DNA of 64,000 bases from Camarhynchus parvulus (lineage: Eukaryota > Chordata > Aves > Passeriformes > Thraupidae): positions 8,532,501-8,596,500 of the forward strand of contig NC_044600.1 in the NCBI RefSeq assembly GCF_901933205.1, in the 5' to 3' direction. Shown in pieces: positions 61,932 through 64,000 of the stretch (the first letter of the stretch is position 1; every line of letters starts with the position of its first letter). The position numbers and the translations under genes were made by a program. The notes beneath the pieces were generated by a model. It saw nothing but the letters and a program-made list of their open reading frames with translations, was not told where the DNA came from and did no database searches.

Positions 61932-64000
61932 GCAAGGACTCCTTGCACAAGGGGAGAAGAGAGAAGGCAAAAGAAGCTCGAGTGCAGGCTCTGTGTGAAT
62001 GAGCTAGCTGCTCAAATCCTGTAGCTCTATTAGGGAAAAACCGCACTGAAAACTCAAGTCCATGCTGAAAATAACAAAAGAACTAATGGAGTCTAAGTCC
62101 AATTGCTGAATTTGAAAGCAAGGGGATTTTCATCCTATTTTAAGTGAAAAGTTCAATAGACCCAATCCATTCACTTCCATAAACTAACCATGGTTTAAAC
62201 CATCTCAGTGCTGGATCAAGCTGGCTTCTAATGGATTCCTGTCCACACATCAACTGTCTCCTACCTTTGAACCCATTCCAAACACCTAATGCTGCACTGA
62301 AGCCCACACCAATGAACATCAGACAGTAAATCAAAATGAGACCATTTAAACACATCTATTTTTATCAGCCAGAAGTTCACCAAAATATCTTCAGTGACAT
62401 TTAGAAGAGAAATCTTCGTCATCCTATCAGGTGCTGCAAAAAAGTGCAATACCATATAATTCCCTCGACACTGAGGCATGTGCCACCACTCAAACAGGGA
62501 ACACTTAGTTCTTTTTAGGGTCCCTACATTATTTCTGCAAGGCAAGGACCAGCCCTATCCTGGCCTGGCTGCTGCCCTGTGCATATCTACTGAGGAAGCA
62601 TCAGGGAACAAGGAAAACACACCACTTTCAATGACCCCTCCCTGGAGGAAGGAGCTTTCGGTCTCTGCTTTACATCCTGGGCAGGGCTGGCTGTCAAAGT
62701 ATTTTTACTTTGAGGTGGTTTACTTTATGCCACATAAATCTCAGTGGTCTCTCAGCTGGCAAAGGATGGCAGACAGCTACAAGTCTCTGCCAAGCATCTG
62801 GAGTGGAGGAACAAGGCTCAATAGAGGCAGCCAGGCTGCAGATTCACTCCACCCACCTGGGCTGCAAGATGAGCACACAGAGGTTGGTGTCAGCCAGAAC
62901 AAGTCATGTTTTTCAAGATGTTCACTGTAGATCTTAAGTGTAGAGGTTGTTCCAGCCCTCTGCCACCTCATCCATCCACCTCCTTCACACAAGCACAACT
63001 TATTTTCTCCCTGCCCCTGTGAGTTGAACAGGGCAGCTGAGCCACCATCTCAAGCCACTGTGGCAATCTGTCAGCATCAGTACAACCAGGTCTGAACAAT
63101 CACTGTTTTTGTGCTGGTTTGCTTCCCTCCCAGACATCATTCCAAGTCAGAGGAATGAGTATATTAAATTCCCTTTTAAAACAGCTTTCTGTGCATGTAT
63201 TCATTCATCTTACAGAATAAAGTTGCCTCTATGACTCTTGCAGCCATCTTATAAGTTGGCCCAAATAGTGCAAGCTTCAAGAACACAAGTGTTTGATCAT
63301 GGAAAACCCAAATGGCTTTTCAGGAAAATTAATTTTCTTGTGTATTCCAGCAGAAAGTTTTCACATAACTAAACTTATTTGATGGATGTTGCCAAAACAG
63401 TCAGCCTTTTCACAATAAAGGTTGCTTCTAGAAATAGGTAAATGTCCTTCACTTAAGAGCTGGGATCCCAGCTTCAACAGAATAAACAGACCTTTCCTGC
63501 ACCTACTAACTGCTGAAGCATTTCCTGGGCACAACAGACTCCATCAGTGCCAAAGCAAAAAGGTCAGTGAAGAAAGAGAATCTCAGAACAGTAATGGGTA
63601 CTACCAGCAGCCAGCTTTACTACAGGGGTAAAATGACACTTTCTTGAGAGAATCCCTCTAATTCCACCAAGTCTGGGATGAGTTTTAATTCAGAATAAGG
63701 GAACAAGGCTTGTTAAACCCTCACAGCATTGAAATTAACATAGTTACTCCTACATTCAGATTTTCAGAACCAGAGTAGTAAGCAAGGTCTTATTTAGAGA
63801 GAATTTTGAAAGTGGCAGGTAATTTTATTTTGTGCCTGTCCCTCTGTTGTTATCTGGCCCTCATGTCTCAGTACTACTTTTGCATTCATCAGCAAGCCCA
63901 GTTAAAAATTGCCTGAACTGCCGTTTGACCAAGTGCTTATCTGCACAACTGCACAACCCATACCATCAGTTAGGAAAAACAATTTTCCCTGGCTACTCGA
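61932..64000. other. No supported gene
   Basis: AT-rich sequence. Two overlapping minus-strand frames (62261-62545, 94 codons, and 62140-62355, 71 codons) have somewhat protein-like residues but no splice context, and may be a decayed fragment. Nothing else was recognised up to the window's end. Confidence 0.45.

Overview
The window reads as vertebrate, and most likely avian (passerine-like), nuclear DNA. The evidence is three truncated CR1-type LINE 3' ends with the short terminal repeats typical of bird CR1, three solo retroviral LTRs, a low repeat density, and two GC-rich CpG islands set in AT-rich, intron-like sequence. There is no prokaryotic gene organisation, no operon and no CRISPR. 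I found no long open reading frame that I believe is a whole gene. Any protein-coding content is split into short exons, which I inferred by eye from splice signals and open frames. None matches a protein I can name, so all exon calls carry low to moderate confidence.

Layout. (1) About 0.9-15.3 kb: a CpG island (14.4-15.35 kb) contains a textbook splice donor on the minus strand, so a minus-strand gene probably starts there and runs leftwards. Splice-flanked open segments at 9.3, 8.6, 2.8, 2.2, 1.8 and 1.0 kb could be its exons. The last three are phase-compatible with each other. The island carries a 53-bp minisatellite, and its right flank holds a tandem repeat with telomere-like CCCTAA runs (15.47-15.85 kb). 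A solo LTR with a 6-bp target duplication lies at 1.18-1.46 kb, and a (GATA)n microsatellite at 8.77 kb. (2) About 15.9-42.9 kb: AT-rich and intron-like or intergenic. It holds a group of small phase-compatible minus-strand candidate exons (21.9-25.4 kb), isolated candidates at 28.1 and 38.9-39.1 kb, and a small CR1 remnant at 31.3 kb. (3) About 42.9-44.0 kb: an ERV LTR in minus orientation lies directly beside a CR1 3' end in plus orientation. A candidate exon sits at 44.3 kb. (4) About 44.4-61.0 kb: mostly featureless. It has a second copy of the 1.2-kb LTR family (54.56-54.87 kb, with its own 6-bp duplication) and minus-strand candidate exons at 55.7, 60.4-60.55 and 60.6-60.85 kb. (5) 61.3-61.8 kb: a second CpG island built largely of a 35-bp GC-rich tandem repeat, followed by a CR1 fragment and unremarkable sequence to the end.

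Working model (inference): two minus-strand transcription units, one starting at each CpG island. The best single exon is 60624-60850, which has an acceptor, an open frame with an ATG, and a donor, just downstream of the second island. The strongest direct observations are the repeats: two related solo LTRs with perfect target-site duplications, three GC-rich tandem arrays at the CpG islands (one with interstitial telomere-like motifs), and the nested or abutting LTR/CR1 block.
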